A DNA stretch of 64,000 nt from Rhodobacter sp. (GCA_020637595.1 JACKKE010000002.1:248001-312000), one strand, 5' to 3'. Shown: positions 25,062 through 34,448, counted from the stretch's first letter. Translations and numbers: made by a program. The notes: a model not told the origin generated them from the sequence alone.

Positions 25062-26216
25062 TCAGTCCGCGAAATAGACGTCGAGCAACCGACGATAGAT
25101 CGCCTTGAGCTGTTGGATATGCTCGACCTCGACATGTTCGTCGGTCTGGTGCATCGACTGACCGACGAGGCCCACCTCGACCACCGGGCAGTGGTTCTTG
25201 ATGAACCGCGCATCCGAGGTGCCGCCCGAGGTCGACAGCACCGGGCGGCGGCCGGTCTCGGCCTCGACTGCGTCCGACACCAGATCGGTGAACCATCCCG
25301 GCGCGGTGACGAAGCTCTCGCCCGAGATCTTGACGGTGACCGAGAAGGCGATGCCGGTCTCGGCCTCGGCGCGGGCGGCCTCGTCCTGCAGCCAGCGGGT
25401 CAGGCTGGCACCCGAATGGGTGTCGTTGAAGCGGATGTTCAGCGCGGCACGGGCGCTGGCCGGGATCACATTGGTTGCCGGGTTGCCGGTGTCGATGGTG
25501 GTCAGGGCCAGGGTCGAGGGGTCGAAATTGGCGTTGCCCTGATCCAGCTCATGCCGGGCCAGCTGGTCGAGCAGCGCCACCAGCGCCGGCAGCGGGTTCT
25601 TCGCCCGATGCGGATAGGCGGCGTGGCCCTGCTGGCCGCGCGCCTCGATCCAGGCGCTCATCGACCCACGTCGGCCGTGCTTGATCATCTCGCCCATCAC
25701 CGTGGGGCAGGTCGGCTCGCCGACCAGGCAATGCGTCATCCGTTCGCCCTCGGCCGCCATCCAGTCGAGCAGCGCCACCGTGCCGTCGGTCGCCACGCCC
25801 TCTTCGTCGCCGGTGATCGCCAGGATCACCGCGCCATCGGGCGGGTTTTCGCGCACGAAATCGACCGCTGCCGCGGCAAAGGCCGCGACTCCCGATTTCA
25901 TGTCACAGGCGCCGCGCCCCCAGAGCCGCCCTTCGGCCAGCGCACCCGAGAAGGGATCGAAGCGCCACAGCGACACATCGCCCGGGGGCACCACGTCGGT
26001 ATGCCCGTTGAAGCCGAAGCTGCGGTTCGCCCCCTTGGCGCCCCAGCGGGCAAAGAGGTTCGCCGTGCCGTTGCGATCGACGCGGGTGCAGGAGAACCCG
26101 GCCGCCGTCAGCTCGGCCTCGAGCAGTGTCAGCGCACCGCCTTCCTCGGGGGTGACCGACGGACAGCGGATCAGGCGGGCGGTCAGATCGACGGGATCGA
26201 GGGGGGCGGTGGGCAT
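25062..26216 (-). CDS. dapE: Succinyl-diaminopimelate desuccinylase
   Basis: Zinc hydrolase of the M20 family that removes succinate from N-succinyl-LL-diaminopimelate in lysine and peptidoglycan synthesis. The 384-residue protein has FGFNGHTDVVPPGD (metal His), GRGACDMKSGVAA (bridging Asp), AITGDEEGVATDG (catalytic Glu) and STSGGTSDARFI. I chose ATG 26216 because GGAG lies 5-6 bases upstream and the protein begins just before LTARLIRCPSVTPEEGG; the open frame continues upstream without similarity. The partner gene dapD is about 5 kb away in this window. Confidence 0.95.
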   Translation of the reverse strand: MPTAPLDPVDLTARLIRCPSVTPEEGGALTLLEAELTAAGFSCTRVDRNGTANLFARWGAKGANRSFGFNGHTDVVPPGDVSLWRFDPFSGALAEGRLWGRGACDMKSGVAAFAAAAVDFVRENPPDGAVILAITGDEEGVATDGTVALLDWMAAEGERMTHCLVGEPTCPTVMGEMIKHGRRGSMSAWIEARGQQGHAAYPHRAKNPLPALVALLDQLARHELDQGNANFDPSTLALTTIDTGNPATNVIPASARAALNIRFNDTHSGASLTRWLQDEAARAEAETGIAFSVTVKISGESFVTAPGWFTDLVSDAVEAETGRRPVLSTSGGTSDARFIKNHCPVVEVGLVGQSMHQTDEHVEVEHIQQLKAIYRRLLDVYFAD

Positions 26217-26452
26217 GGGATCTCCTGCACGGGCGGCGCCGACAGTGCTAGCCGACGCAGGGCCGAGCGGCAAGCGGGCCAGAGATTGACGGGTCGAAAG
26301 CGACACGTCACACTCGCGCATCGGGGCAGGATGTGCGGGGCGATACAACCCGTGCATGGGCACACACGATTCCTTAACCGGATTTTGGCACACCGGGGAA
26401 GGATGCGCGTGGCGGGGCGGCTCTGGCCCGGTCACGGAAAGGCGGCTTGGAT

Positions 26453-28648
26453 ATGCAGCACGAGAACATCAGCAACGAAACGCGCCTGACACGGATCCAG
26501 GCGCTGGTGGTCGAGATCCTCAACGATCTGTTGCGCGCGCCCATCGACGGGACCGACGCGGCGATCCAGGATGCCATCGCCCGGCTGGGTGATTATTGCG
26601 TGCGCGACAGGGCCTATGTCTTTGTCCATGACCAGCCGGTGACCAACAACACCCATGAATGGTGCGCCGACGGCATCGACCCGATGATCGAGCATCTGCA
26701 GGGCCTGCCGATCGAACTCTATGGCCCGATTGCCGAGGCGCTGGACCGCGGCGAACATTTCCATGTGCCGGATGTGTCGCAGCTGGAGCCCGGATCGCCC
26801 TCGCGCGAGATTCTGGAATCGCAGGAAATCCGTTCGATTCTGCTGGTGCCGATGCGCTGGGAAGGGGCGACCTATGGCTTCGTCGGGTTCGACGGGGTGC
26901 GCAACACCCACGCCTTCCTGCCGGGTGAGGTCTATCTGCTGCAGTCGGTGGCGGATGTGATCTGTTCGGTGCTGGTGCGGCGCGAAAAGGATGTCGCCAT
27001 GCGCGAGGCGCAGGCAGAGCTGGCCGGCGAGCGGGCGTTCCTGGCCAGCATCCTGGCGACCTCGGCAATGGGTATCGTCGTGCTGGACGAAACCGGGACG
27101 ATCCGCTTTGTCAACGATGCGGCCGAGGCGGTGCTGGGTGCCACCCGCGCGCAGATGATCGGCGTCAGCCACTGCGACCCGAACTGGCGCTATGCGCGCG
27201 AGGACGGGACACCGTTCGAGAAGGGCGAGACGCCGTTTGAGCGGGTGGTGGCGACGGGGCAGGCGGTGTCGGATGAACGCTTCTCGCTCGATTGCCCCGA
27301 GGGGGTGCGCTATTGCTCGGTTCACGCAGCGCCGGTTGCCGGGGGCGATCCGACCCGGGCGCGGGTGGTCTACGCGATGCTGGACGTGACGCAGCAGGTC
27401 GCCGCCGAGCGCGCGCGCCAGGATGCGCTGGACGAAGCGCGGCGCGCCAACGCGGCCAAGTCGAACTTCCTCGCCAAGATGAGCCATGAGATGCGCACGC
27501 CGCTCAACGGGGTGCTGGGCGTGGCCGAAGTCCTTGAGCAGATGGTCGACGACCCGGACCAGCGGCGGATGATCAAGGTGATGCATGATTCCGGCGCGCT
27601 CTTGCTGAGCATCATCAACGACCTTCTGGACATGTCCAAGATCGAGGCCGACCAGCTGGCGATCGAGGCCGTGCCATTCGTGCCCGCGGATCTGTCGCAG
27701 CGCATCGAGTCGGTGCACACGCTGAAGGCTGCGGAAAAGAAGTTGTCCTTCAACGTCAGCGTCAGGGGCGATGGCCAGGGCGCGCGGCTGGGCGATCCGC
27801 ATCGGGTGCTGCAGATCATGCACAACGTCATCTCGAACGCGGTGAAGTTCACGCAGGAAGGGGCGATTTCGGTTGATATCGACTGCACCGGGCCCGAGAC
27901 CATGACGATGACCGTGACCGACAGCGGCATCGGCATGTCGGAGGACCAAAAAGCCCATGTGTTCGAGGAATTCGGCCAGGCCGACAGCACCATCGCCCGG
28001 CGCTTTGGCGGCACCGGGCTGGGGATGCCGATCGTCCGGCGCCTGGCCGAGATGATGGGCGGAACGGTGTCGCTGGACTCCGAACCGGGGGCCGGGACGA
28101 CGGTCAGGGTGACGCTGCCGCTGGCCCGAACCGACGCGGTCGAGGTCGAATCGCGTATCACCATCGACCCGGCGGCCTCGGCCGATCTCAAGGGGTTGCG
28201 GGTTCTCGCCGCCGACGACAACCGCACGAACCGGATGATCCTGGGGGCGATGATGGGGCAGCTGGGGATTGCCGCGGTGCTGGTGCCGGACGGGACCGAG
28301 GCGCTCAAGGCCTATGACAGCGAGACCTTCGATCTGGTGATTCTCGATATCTCGATGCCCGATGTCGACGGGGTGACGGTGCTGCGCGAGATCCGCGCGC
28401 GCGAGGCCCAGAAAGCCACGGCGTCGCGGCGCGGACCGGCGACGCCGTTGCCGATCGTGGCTTTTACCGCCAATGCGATGGCGCATCAGGTCGAAGGGTA
28501 TCTGCAGGCCGGTTTCGACGACTGCCTGACCAAGCCGCTGCAGCTCGACCGCCTGCGACACGCGCTGTCGGCGCTGGTGGCCGAACGCGGCCGCCGCCCG
28601 GGTCCCTCGGGCAGCGTGGTGCCTCTGCGCGTGGGGGCCGGCACCTGA
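26453..28648 (+). CDS. Hybrid sensor histidine kinase (GAF-PAS-HisKA-HATPase-REC)
   Basis: A 731-residue soluble sensor. Residues about 20-180 form a GAF domain (EIRSILLVPMRWEG, YGFVGFDGV). About 190-320 is a PAS domain (ATSAMGIVVLDETGTIRFVNDAAEAVLG). The phospho-acceptor His345 lies in FLAKMSHEMRTPLNG, the ATPase domain has NAVKF, DSGIGM and GTGLGMPI, and a receiver domain ends the protein with Asp632 in LVILDISMPDVDG. No membrane segment is present, so it senses a cytoplasmic signal. No response regulator is adjacent. ATG 26453 follows GGAAAGG. The output path probably runs through a separate phosphotransfer protein. Confidence 0.93.
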   Translation: MQHENISNETRLTRIQALVVEILNDLLRAPIDGTDAAIQDAIARLGDYCVRDRAYVFVHDQPVTNNTHEWCADGIDPMIEHLQGLPIELYGPIAEALDRGEHFHVPDVSQLEPGSPSREILESQEIRSILLVPMRWEGATYGFVGFDGVRNTHAFLPGEVYLLQSVADVICSVLVRREKDVAMREAQAELAGERAFLASILATSAMGIVVLDETGTIRFVNDAAEAVLGATRAQMIGVSHCDPNWRYAREDGTPFEKGETPFERVVATGQAVSDERFSLDCPEGVRYCSVHAAPVAGGDPTRARVVYAMLDVTQQVAAERARQDALDEARRANAAKSNFLAKMSHEMRTPLNGVLGVAEVLEQMVDDPDQRRMIKVMHDSGALLLSIINDLLDMSKIEADQLAIEAVPFVPADLSQRIESVHTLKAAEKKLSFNVSVRGDGQGARLGDPHRVLQIMHNVISNAVKFTQEGAISVDIDCTGPETMTMTVTDSGIGMSEDQKAHVFEEFGQADSTIARRFGGTGLGMPIVRRLAEMMGGTVSLDSEPGAGTTVRVTLPLARTDAVEVESRITIDPAASADLKGLRVLAADDNRTNRMILGAMMGQLGIAAVLVPDGTEALKAYDSETFDLVILDISMPDVDGVTVLREIRAREAQKATASRRGPATPLPIVAFTANAMAHQVEGYLQAGFDDCLTKPLQLDRLRHALSALVAERGRRPGPSGSVVPLRVGAGT

Positions 28649-29078
28649 ACGGGGCCGCGGGCTGGCCGAGGCGCTTCCGGTCGCCGGCAGACGGTGCGCC
28701 GGGCGGGCCTGCCGACCGGACGGCGCGTGACCTGTCTGGCTAAGGCGCCGGTCGCGGGGTTGTGTCGGCCCGGTTCCGAGAGCCGGGAGCACCGCCGGGA
28801 GCACCGGGAACCCGGCAACGCAGGATGGGTCGGACGGCGCCGCAGCCTGCTTGCAGGGTGCTCGCCCCTGCTGTCCTCCTCGCCCCTGCAGTCCTCAGGG
28901 GGGGCGGCGGTGGATGCCACAGGCGGCACGCCCTCTGGAGGGGCCCGACAGATCGCACCGGCTCGGATCTTTGGCCCGGTTTCCCTGTCGGGGCTTGGGC
29001 AGCCCGCCGTGCTGTCTGGGTGATTCACGTTCCGCGATCAGGCTTCCGGCGATGACCCTGCGCTGTGCGCCCCGATCC
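28649..29078. other. Gene-free stretch with two short tandem repeats
   Basis: About 430 bp between the kinase and the convergent LOG-family gene. A 12-bp unit GCCGGGAGCACC is repeated twice in tandem at 28782-28805. An 18-bp unit CTCGCCCCTGCTGTCCTC at 28861 is followed at once by a copy with one change (28879-28896). No coding sequence, RNA gene or clear terminator is supported. Confidence 0.5.
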
Positions 29079-29888
29079 TCAAGGCGTGTCGAAGATCGCC
29101 GCGACCGCCTCTTCGGCGGTTTCGACATAGCGGAACAACGACAGATCCTCGGGCGAGATCGTTCCCGCCTCGGCCAGGCTGTCCCAGTTGATGACCCCCT
29201 CCCAGAACGCGCGGCCGAACAGCAGGAACGGGATCCGCTGCATGCGCTGGGTCTGGATCAGGGTCAGTGCCTCGAACATCTCGTCGAGCGTGCCGAACCC
29301 GCCGGGAAACACCGTCACCGCCCGCGCGCGCATCAGGAAATGCATCTTGCGGATCGCGAAATAGTGGAAGTTGAAGCTGAGTTCCGGCGTGACCCAGCGG
29401 TTCGGCGCCTGTTCATGCGGCAAGACGATGTTCAGCCCGACCGACATGCCGCCGGCCTCGGCGGCACCGCGGTTCCCGGCCTCCATCACCCCCGGCCCGC
29501 CGCCGGTGCAGATGACGTGATCGCAGCCGCCGTTGGCCAGCGAATGCTCGGTGACCAGACGGGCAAAGCGCCGCGCCTCGTCATAATATTTCGACAGGCG
29601 GGCCAGCATTGGCGTCTTGGCCGAGGCCGCATTGACCGGCGCCGGGATCCGCGCGCCGCCGAACAGCACCACGGTCGACTGGATGCCCGCCTCGTTCATC
29701 ATCATGTCGGTCTTGAGCAGTTCCAGTTGCAGCCGGACAGGGCGCAATTCGTCCCGGCACAGGAACGCATCATCGGCAAAGGCGAGGCGATAGGACGGCG
29801 ACAGGGTCTGCGGCGTGTCCGGGATGTTCCGCGCAATCTCGATGTCCTGGTGGCTGTGCCGGAACGCGTGCGTGTGCGGATCGTTCAT
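29079..29888 (-). CDS. LOG-family protein (TIGR00730; putative nucleotide phosphoribohydrolase)
   Basis: A 269-residue Rossmann-like protein with the two signatures of the lysine-decarboxylase-like/LOG family: CTGGGPGVMEAGNRGAAEAG and VFPGGFGTLDEMFEALT. Characterised members release a base from nucleoside 5'-monophosphates, as in cytokinin activation; lysine decarboxylase annotation is a historical error. It belongs to the long form with an N-terminal extension of about 65 residues. The bacterial substrate is unclear. Confidence 0.9.
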   Translation of the reverse strand: MNDPHTHAFRHSHQDIEIARNIPDTPQTLSPSYRLAFADDAFLCRDELRPVRLQLELLKTDMMMNEAGIQSTVVLFGGARIPAPVNAASAKTPMLARLSKYYDEARRFARLVTEHSLANGGCDHVICTGGGPGVMEAGNRGAAEAGGMSVGLNIVLPHEQAPNRWVTPELSFNFHYFAIRKMHFLMRARAVTVFPGGFGTLDEMFEALTLIQTQRMQRIPFLLFGRAFWEGVINWDSLAEAGTISPEDLSLFRYVETAEEAVAAIFDTP

Positions 29889-29977
29889 GCCTGTTGTCCT
29901 TTTCTCTGCTCGCCTGCCAGCCTATCGTGGCCCGCGTGACAAGGCCAGTCACAGGCGCGCAACCTTGGAGGCAGGGC

Positions 29978-30895
29978 ATGGACTGGAGAAACGAGATCGT
30001 CGCCGCAGCGGACCGGATCGGCGGCTATGTGCGGCGCACGCCGGTGACGATGCTCGACTTCAGCGGGCTGCCCGCGCCGGTCGAGGTGAAGCTGGAGCAG
30101 ATGCAGCACACCGGGACGTTCAAGGCGCGCGGGGCGTTCAATTCCCTGCTGTCGGGGCCGGTGCCCGACGGGGGCGTGGTCGCGGCCTCGGGCGGCAATC
30201 ACGGGGCGGCGGTGGCCTATGCCGCGGCCCGGCTGGGCATTCCGGCGCAGATCTTTGTGCCGGAAATCGCCGGCCCGTCCAAGATCGACCTGATTCGCCG
30301 CACCGGGGCAGGGCTGACGGTGGTGCCCGGCGCCTATGCCGATGCGCTGCAGGCGGCGCTGGCGCATGAAGCCCGGACCGGGGCGATGCAGATCCACGCC
30401 TATGATGCGCCGGCAACGGTGGCCGGGCAGGGCACCTGCATGGCCGAGTGGGAGAACCAGGGCCTGCAGGCCGACACCGTGGTGATCGCGGTCGGTGGCG
30501 GGGGGCTGGCAGGTGGGGCGCTGGCCTGGCTGCAGGGGCGGCGCAAGGTGGTCGCGGTCGAGCCCGAAACCTCCTGCGCGCTGCATGCCGCGCTGGAGGC
30601 TGGGGCGCCGGTGGATGTCGAGGTGTCGGGGATCGCCGCGAACGCACTGGGTGCCAGGCGGATCGGGTCGCTCTGCTTCGGCCTGGCGCAGGAGCATGGC
30701 GCGCAATCCGTGCTGGTCACCGATGCGGCGATTGCCGATGCGCAGCGGGTGCTGTGGCGCGAGGCCCGGCAACTGGTCGAGCCCGCCGGGGCGGCGGCGC
30801 TGGCGGCGCTCTTGTCGGGGGCCTATCTGCCCGAGCCGGGCGAGCGGGTTGCGGTGCTGATCTGTGGCGCCAATCCCGCGCCGGATCCTGTCTGA
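29978..30895 (+). CDS. PLP-dependent threonine/serine dehydratase-like enzyme
   Basis: Fold-type II PLP enzyme of 305 residues. The PLP lysine is Lys49 in QHTGTFKARGAFN, the phosphate-side loop is AASGGNHGAAVAYAA, and the phosphate-binding glycine loop is AVGGGGLAGG. It is the short form without the ACT regulatory domain of biosynthetic IlvA, so a catabolic threonine dehydratase, serine racemase or hydroxyaspartate-type activity is likely. The GGAGG before ATG 29978 supports the start. The neighbours do not specify the substrate. Confidence 0.88.
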   Translation: MDWRNEIVAAADRIGGYVRRTPVTMLDFSGLPAPVEVKLEQMQHTGTFKARGAFNSLLSGPVPDGGVVAASGGNHGAAVAYAAARLGIPAQIFVPEIAGPSKIDLIRRTGAGLTVVPGAYADALQAALAHEARTGAMQIHAYDAPATVAGQGTCMAEWENQGLQADTVVIAVGGGGLAGGALAWLQGRRKVVAVEPETSCALHAALEAGAPVDVEVSGIAANALGARRIGSLCFGLAQEHGAQSVLVTDAAIADAQRVLWREARQLVEPAGAAALAALLSGAYLPEPGERVAVLICGANPAPDPV

Positions 30896-30902
30896 CCGGG
30901 CG

Positions 30903-31349
30903 TCAGATCCGCGACATCACCATCCCGGCGGCGACCAGCGCGACGGCCACGATCCGCTTCCAGGTGATGTCATGGACCGCCAGGCCGAAGGCACCCGAGG
31001 CGTCGAACAGCAGCGCCGCGATCATCTGCCCGAGGATCAGCGCCGCAAAGGCCGAGACCACACCGAGCGTCGGCACACCCCAGGCGATCGACCAGACATA
31101 GAACGCGCCCATCAGCCCGCCGAACAAAAGCCACGGCCGGATTGACCCCAGCCGGCCGAACCCGCCCCCTTCGCCGGTCAGCAGGGTGATCGTCATCAGG
31201 GCGATGAACCCCACCCCGAACGACACTGTTGCCGCCACCAGCGACGACCCCGCCGCCCGGCCGAGCGCGGCGTTCAGCATCCCCTGCGTGGCCAGCGCCA
31301 CACCTGCGGCGGCCACGACGATCAGGGCCACAAGGGTCTGGGGCGACAT
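30903..31349 (-). CDS. DMT-superfamily transporter, YdcZ/DUF606 type
   Basis: A 148-residue membrane protein with five hydrophobic helices (starting LVALIVVAAAGVALATQGMLNAALG) and the half-size architecture of the YdcZ branch of drug/metabolite transporters; it probably works as a dimer. The cargo is unknown. ATG 31349 gives the normal length; ATG 31376 is possible but adds nine polar residues. It is convergent with the dehydratase gene, only 7 bp away, and divergent from dapD. Confidence 0.85.
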   Translation of the reverse strand: MSPQTLVALIVVAAAGVALATQGMLNAALGRAAGSSLVAATVSFGVGFIALMTITLLTGEGGGFGRLGSIRPWLLFGGLMGAFYVWSIAWGVPTLGVVSAFAALILGQMIAALLFDASGAFGLAVHDITWKRIVAVALVAAGMVMSRI

Positions 31350-31436
31350 TTTGCACCTGCTCTCAGTGTTGCCCATAGGCGGACGGGCCGTTATAGGCCG
31401 GTGCTGGACACCGAACCCCCGGGGGAGAATTCAACC

Positions 31437-32264
31437 ATGTCGAACGCGAAACTGGAAGCCGCCATCGAAGCCGCATGGGAGGTGCGTGACACCATTACCC
31501 CCGCGACCAAGGGCGATGTGCGCGATGCCGTCGAACACACGCTGGATGCCCTCGATTCGGGCAAGCTGCGCGTGGCCGAGCGGCAGGAGGACGGCACCTG
31601 GCACGTCAACCAGTGGGCCAAGAAGGCGGTGCTGCTGGGCTTCCGGCTGAACGACATGGAGAAACACTCGGGCGGGCCGCAGGGCGGCACCTGGTGGGAC
31701 AAGGTCGACAGCAAGTTTTCGGGCTGGAAAAAGAAGGACTGGCAGAACGCGGGCTTTCGTGCCGTGCCGAACTGCATCGTCCGTAAATCGGCTTATATCG
31801 CGCCGGGCGTGGTGCTGATGCCGTCCTTTGTGAACCTCGGCGCCTATGTCGACTCGGGCACGATGGTCGACACCTGGGCGACCGTCGGCAGCTGCGCGCA
31901 GATCGGCAAGAACGTGCACCTTTCGGGGGGCGTCGGCATCGGCGGTGTGCTGGAGCCGATGCAGGCCGGCCCGACGATCATCGAGGACAACTGCTTTATC
32001 GGCGCACGCTCCGAGGTGGTCGAGGGCGTGATCGTCCGCGAGGGCTCGGTTCTGGGCATGGGCGTGTTCATCGGCCAGTCGACCAAGATCGTCGACCGCG
32101 CCACCGGCGAGGTGATGTATGGCGAAGTGCCTGCGGGCTCGGTCGTCGTCGCGGGCTCGATGCCCTCGACCGGTGGCGTGAACCTCTACTGCGCGGTGAT
32201 CGTCAAGCGCGTCGACGCCAAGACCCGCTCGAAGACCTCGATCAACGAGCTGCTGCGCGACTGA
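31437..32264 (+). CDS. dapD: 2,3,4,5-tetrahydropyridine-2,6-dicarboxylate N-succinyltransferase
   Basis: Transfers succinyl from succinyl-CoA to tetrahydrodipicolinate in the lysine/diaminopimelate path, upstream of DapE. The 275-residue trimeric left-handed beta-helix protein shows the N-terminal DTITPATKGDVRDAVEHTLDALDSG, AVPNCIVRKSAYIAPGVVLMPSFVN, and hexapeptide repeats ending GVFIGQSTKIVDRATGEVMYG. The ATG follows GGGGGAG. The next gene starts one base after its stop. Confidence 0.96.
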   Translation: MSNAKLEAAIEAAWEVRDTITPATKGDVRDAVEHTLDALDSGKLRVAERQEDGTWHVNQWAKKAVLLGFRLNDMEKHSGGPQGGTWWDKVDSKFSGWKKKDWQNAGFRAVPNCIVRKSAYIAPGVVLMPSFVNLGAYVDSGTMVDTWATVGSCAQIGKNVHLSGGVGIGGVLEPMQAGPTIIEDNCFIGARSEVVEGVIVREGSVLGMGVFIGQSTKIVDRATGEVMYGEVPAGSVVVAGSMPSTGGVNLYCAVIVKRVDAKTRSKTSINELLRD

Positions 32265-32265
32265 G

Positions 32266-32970
32266 ATGCTGGCCAGTCCGGCGGTTCGCCTGCTGCTTGC
32301 GCCGGTCCTGCTGGCGCAGGCGGTCGGGGTGCGCCGACGGGCGCTGATCCTGCCCGAAGCCGCCGGTGCCCGCAGCGGCGTGGCGGGGCAGGGGCCGCTG
32401 CTGCGGTTGCTGATCGCCGGGGACAGTTCGGCCGCCGGGGTCGGTGTGGCGGATCAGGCCCAGGCGCTGGCGGGCCAGCTGGTTGCCGCTCTGTCGACCG
32501 GGTTCACCGTGCACTGGCGGCTCGAGGCGCGGACCGGCGCCACCACCGCCCAGACGCTGGACCACCTGCGCGCCCTGCCTGTCGAGCCCTTTGATGTCGC
32601 GGTGACCGCGTTGGGCGTGAACGATCTTACCCGCCAACGCCCCGTCGCGCGGTTCCGCACCGAGCAGGTGGCGCTTGCCGCGCTGTTGCGCAGCCGGTTC
32701 GACGTCCGCGACCACTGGCGTTCCGGCCTGCCGCCGATGCACCGCTTTCCGCTGCTGCCGCGTCCCCTGCGCGATGTGCTGGGGGCGCAAGCGCGGGCCT
32801 ATGACCGGGTTCTGGCGCAGACGTCGCAGGACGGGCTGCATCACCTGCCGTTTGACGAAACCCGCCTCGATCCGGCGATGATGGCGGCGGACGGGTTTCA
32901 CCCTGGCGCCCCGGTCTATGCCGCCTGGGCGCAGGAACTGGCCGCCGCAATCCGCCACGCGCGCGACTGA
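32266..32970 (+). CDS. SGNH/GDSL-family hydrolase
   Basis: A 234-residue lipase/esterase-like protein. Block I is LLIAGDSSAAGVG (nucleophile Ser), block III is ALGVNDLTRQRP, and block V is MAADGFHPGAPVYAAWA with the catalytic Asp-x-x-His. An N-terminal hydrophobic stretch (RLLLAPVLLAQAVG) may be a membrane anchor or uncleaved signal. It starts one base after the dapD stop and is probably co-transcribed. The substrate is unknown; short esters or acylated sugars are typical. Confidence 0.85.
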   Translation: MLASPAVRLLLAPVLLAQAVGVRRRALILPEAAGARSGVAGQGPLLRLLIAGDSSAAGVGVADQAQALAGQLVAALSTGFTVHWRLEARTGATTAQTLDHLRALPVEPFDVAVTALGVNDLTRQRPVARFRTEQVALAALLRSRFDVRDHWRSGLPPMHRFPLLPRPLRDVLGAQARAYDRVLAQTSQDGLHHLPFDETRLDPAMMAADGFHPGAPVYAAWAQELAAAIRHARD

Positions 32971-33022
32971 TCCCTTGCCCCGCCCGCGCTTTCCTGCGAC
33001 GAGGCAGTCAAGGAGACCCGCC

Positions 33023-33358
33023 ATGACCGACAAGCCTGCAAAGCCGAAACGTCCGCACCACGTCTATACCCTGCTGGTCCAGGTTGGCCGCAGCGCCGGC
33101 GACGGCCTGCCTGCGGGCAGCACCGGGGCGGGTCTGCTGTGCTATGCCTCGGGCACCTCCGAGGCCGAAGCCGTGCGCGAAACCGTGGCGATCCTGAAAC
33201 AGGCCGATCTGGCGCCGCTCGATGTCACCGGTTACGGCACCCGCGAAGAGCGCCTGGCCTCGGGTGAGGAAATCGACGATGTCGAACTCGACCTGATGCA
33301 GCGCGCACTGGACGAGAACGCCGTGATCGTCGCGCAGATGACGCCGTTCGACGACTGA
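33023..33358 (+). CDS. Conserved-type small protein of unknown function
   Basis: A 111-residue protein that begins with a basic segment (MTDKPAKPKRPHHVYTLLVQVG) and ends with an acidic one (EEIDDVELDLMQRALDENAV). The middle has mixed alpha/beta character (EAEAVRETVAILKQADLAPLDVTGYG). I do not recognise the family. AAGGAG precedes the ATG at good spacing and codon use matches neighbours, so it is very likely real. About 200 bp of non-coding DNA separate it from phnC. Confidence 0.75.
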   Translation: MTDKPAKPKRPHHVYTLLVQVGRSAGDGLPAGSTGAGLLCYASGTSEAEAVRETVAILKQADLAPLDVTGYGTREERLASGEEIDDVELDLMQRALDENAVIVAQMTPFDD

Positions 33359-33559
33359 TCCCTGACGGGTCTGACACGGCCGGCGGCGGCGGAAACACAG
33401 CCCTGCGAGTCGGCTCGCGGGGCAATTGTGACGGAACCGCGGGGCGGGACAGCGGAATTCCCGCGATCACGCCGAAACTTTTACAAAACTGACTCGTGGT
33501 GGACACCGCGTTGTTACGCACGGCACCCAGAAGGGCCCTGAACGAAACAGGGGGCTGCC

Positions 33560-34393
33560 GTGCTGGAAGTTCGCAACGTCACGCGCGTGTTTGGCAATCG
33601 CATTGCCGTCGACCGCATCAGTTTTACCGTCGACCGCCCGCAATTCGTTGGCATCATCGGTAAATCCGGCGCCGGCAAATCTACCTTCTTGCGGATGATG
33701 AACCGGCTGACCGCTGCGTCAGCGGGCGAGATCCTGTTCGAGGGGCGCAACATCCTGTCGCTGACCGGCGCGGCGGCGCGCGCATGGCAAAGCCAGTGCG
33801 CGATGATCTTCCAGCAGTTCAACCTGGTGCCGCGCATGGATGTCGCCTCGAACGTCATGCACGGCAAGCTGAACAGCCGGTCCACCTTTGCCACGATGTT
33901 CAATCTGTGGTCGCGCGAAGACATCCTGCAGGCGCTGGATATCCTCGACCGGCTGGGCATCGCCGAGCAGGCGCCGAAACGCGCCGAGGCCCTGTCCGGC
34001 GGCCAGCAGCAGCGCGTCGCCATTGCCCGGGCGCTGATGCAGGATCCGCGCATCATTCTGGCCGACGAGCCGATCGCCAGTCTCGACCCGATGAACGCGC
34101 AGCTGGTCATGGACACGCTGAAGAAGATCAACACCGAAGACGGTCGGATGGTGATCGCCAACCTACACACCCTCGACACCGCGCGCCGCTATTGCGACCG
34201 GGTGATCGGCCTGCGCGACGGGCGTATGGTGTTCGATGGCCCCGCCAGCGACCTGACCACCGAGGCCGCCCGCGAGATCTACGGCGCGGACGAAAGCTTC
34301 AACGAAAGCGCGACCTCGACCGAAATCCCGGTGACGCCGATGCCTGCTGTGCGTCGCCCGCGCCCCGCCGCCATCGCCGCGTCGCTGCTCTGA
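33560..34393 (+). CDS. phnC: Phosphonate ABC transporter ATP-binding protein
   Basis: ATPase of the phosphonate importer PhnCDE. The 277-residue protein has Walker A GKSGAGKS, the Q-loop in IFQQFNLVPRMDV, the signature ALSGGQQQRVAIARAL, and Walker B IILADEPIASLDP. The start is a GTG at 33560 with GGGGGC-type bases upstream. A C-terminal extension of about 30 residues is not conserved. It opens a plus-strand run phnC-D-E-E; I could not identify a convincing Pho box in the 200 bp upstream. Confidence 0.95.
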   Translation: MLEVRNVTRVFGNRIAVDRISFTVDRPQFVGIIGKSGAGKSTFLRMMNRLTAASAGEILFEGRNILSLTGAAARAWQSQCAMIFQQFNLVPRMDVASNVMHGKLNSRSTFATMFNLWSREDILQALDILDRLGIAEQAPKRAEALSGGQQQRVAIARALMQDPRIILADEPIASLDPMNAQLVMDTLKKINTEDGRMVIANLHTLDTARRYCDRVIGLRDGRMVFDGPASDLTTEAAREIYGADESFNESATSTEIPVTPMPAVRRPRPAAIAASLL

Positions 34394-34398
34394 CCCTT

Positions 34399-34422
34399 CA
34401 ATCATCCAATCATCCAATCATC
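34399..34422 (+). repeat. Three tandem 8-bp repeats in the phnC-phnD gap
   Basis: CAATCATC occurs three times without a gap, followed by a decayed fourth unit (CCATTCATC). It lies between the phnC stop and the phnD ribosome site (CGGAG). Its AT content is well above the surroundings. Copy-number slippage would change the spacer but not a reading frame. Confidence 0.8.
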
Positions 34423-34448
34423 CCATTCATCGAAACGGAGAAACACCG

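Noticed and set aside
24295..25296. A 333-codon minus-strand frame across the lexA-dapE gap
   Set aside because: It runs from the lexA end into dapE in the wrong frame, has no ribosome site and no recognisable domain.
29079..29888. Lysine decarboxylase annotation for the LOG-family protein
   Set aside because: PGGFGTLDE and GGGPGVMEA motifs mark LOG phosphoribohydrolases; no PLP site is present.
33359..33559. A Pho box before phnC
   Set aside because: I looked for two CTGTCAT-like direct repeats 11 bp apart and saw only weak, scattered resemblance, not enough to annotate.
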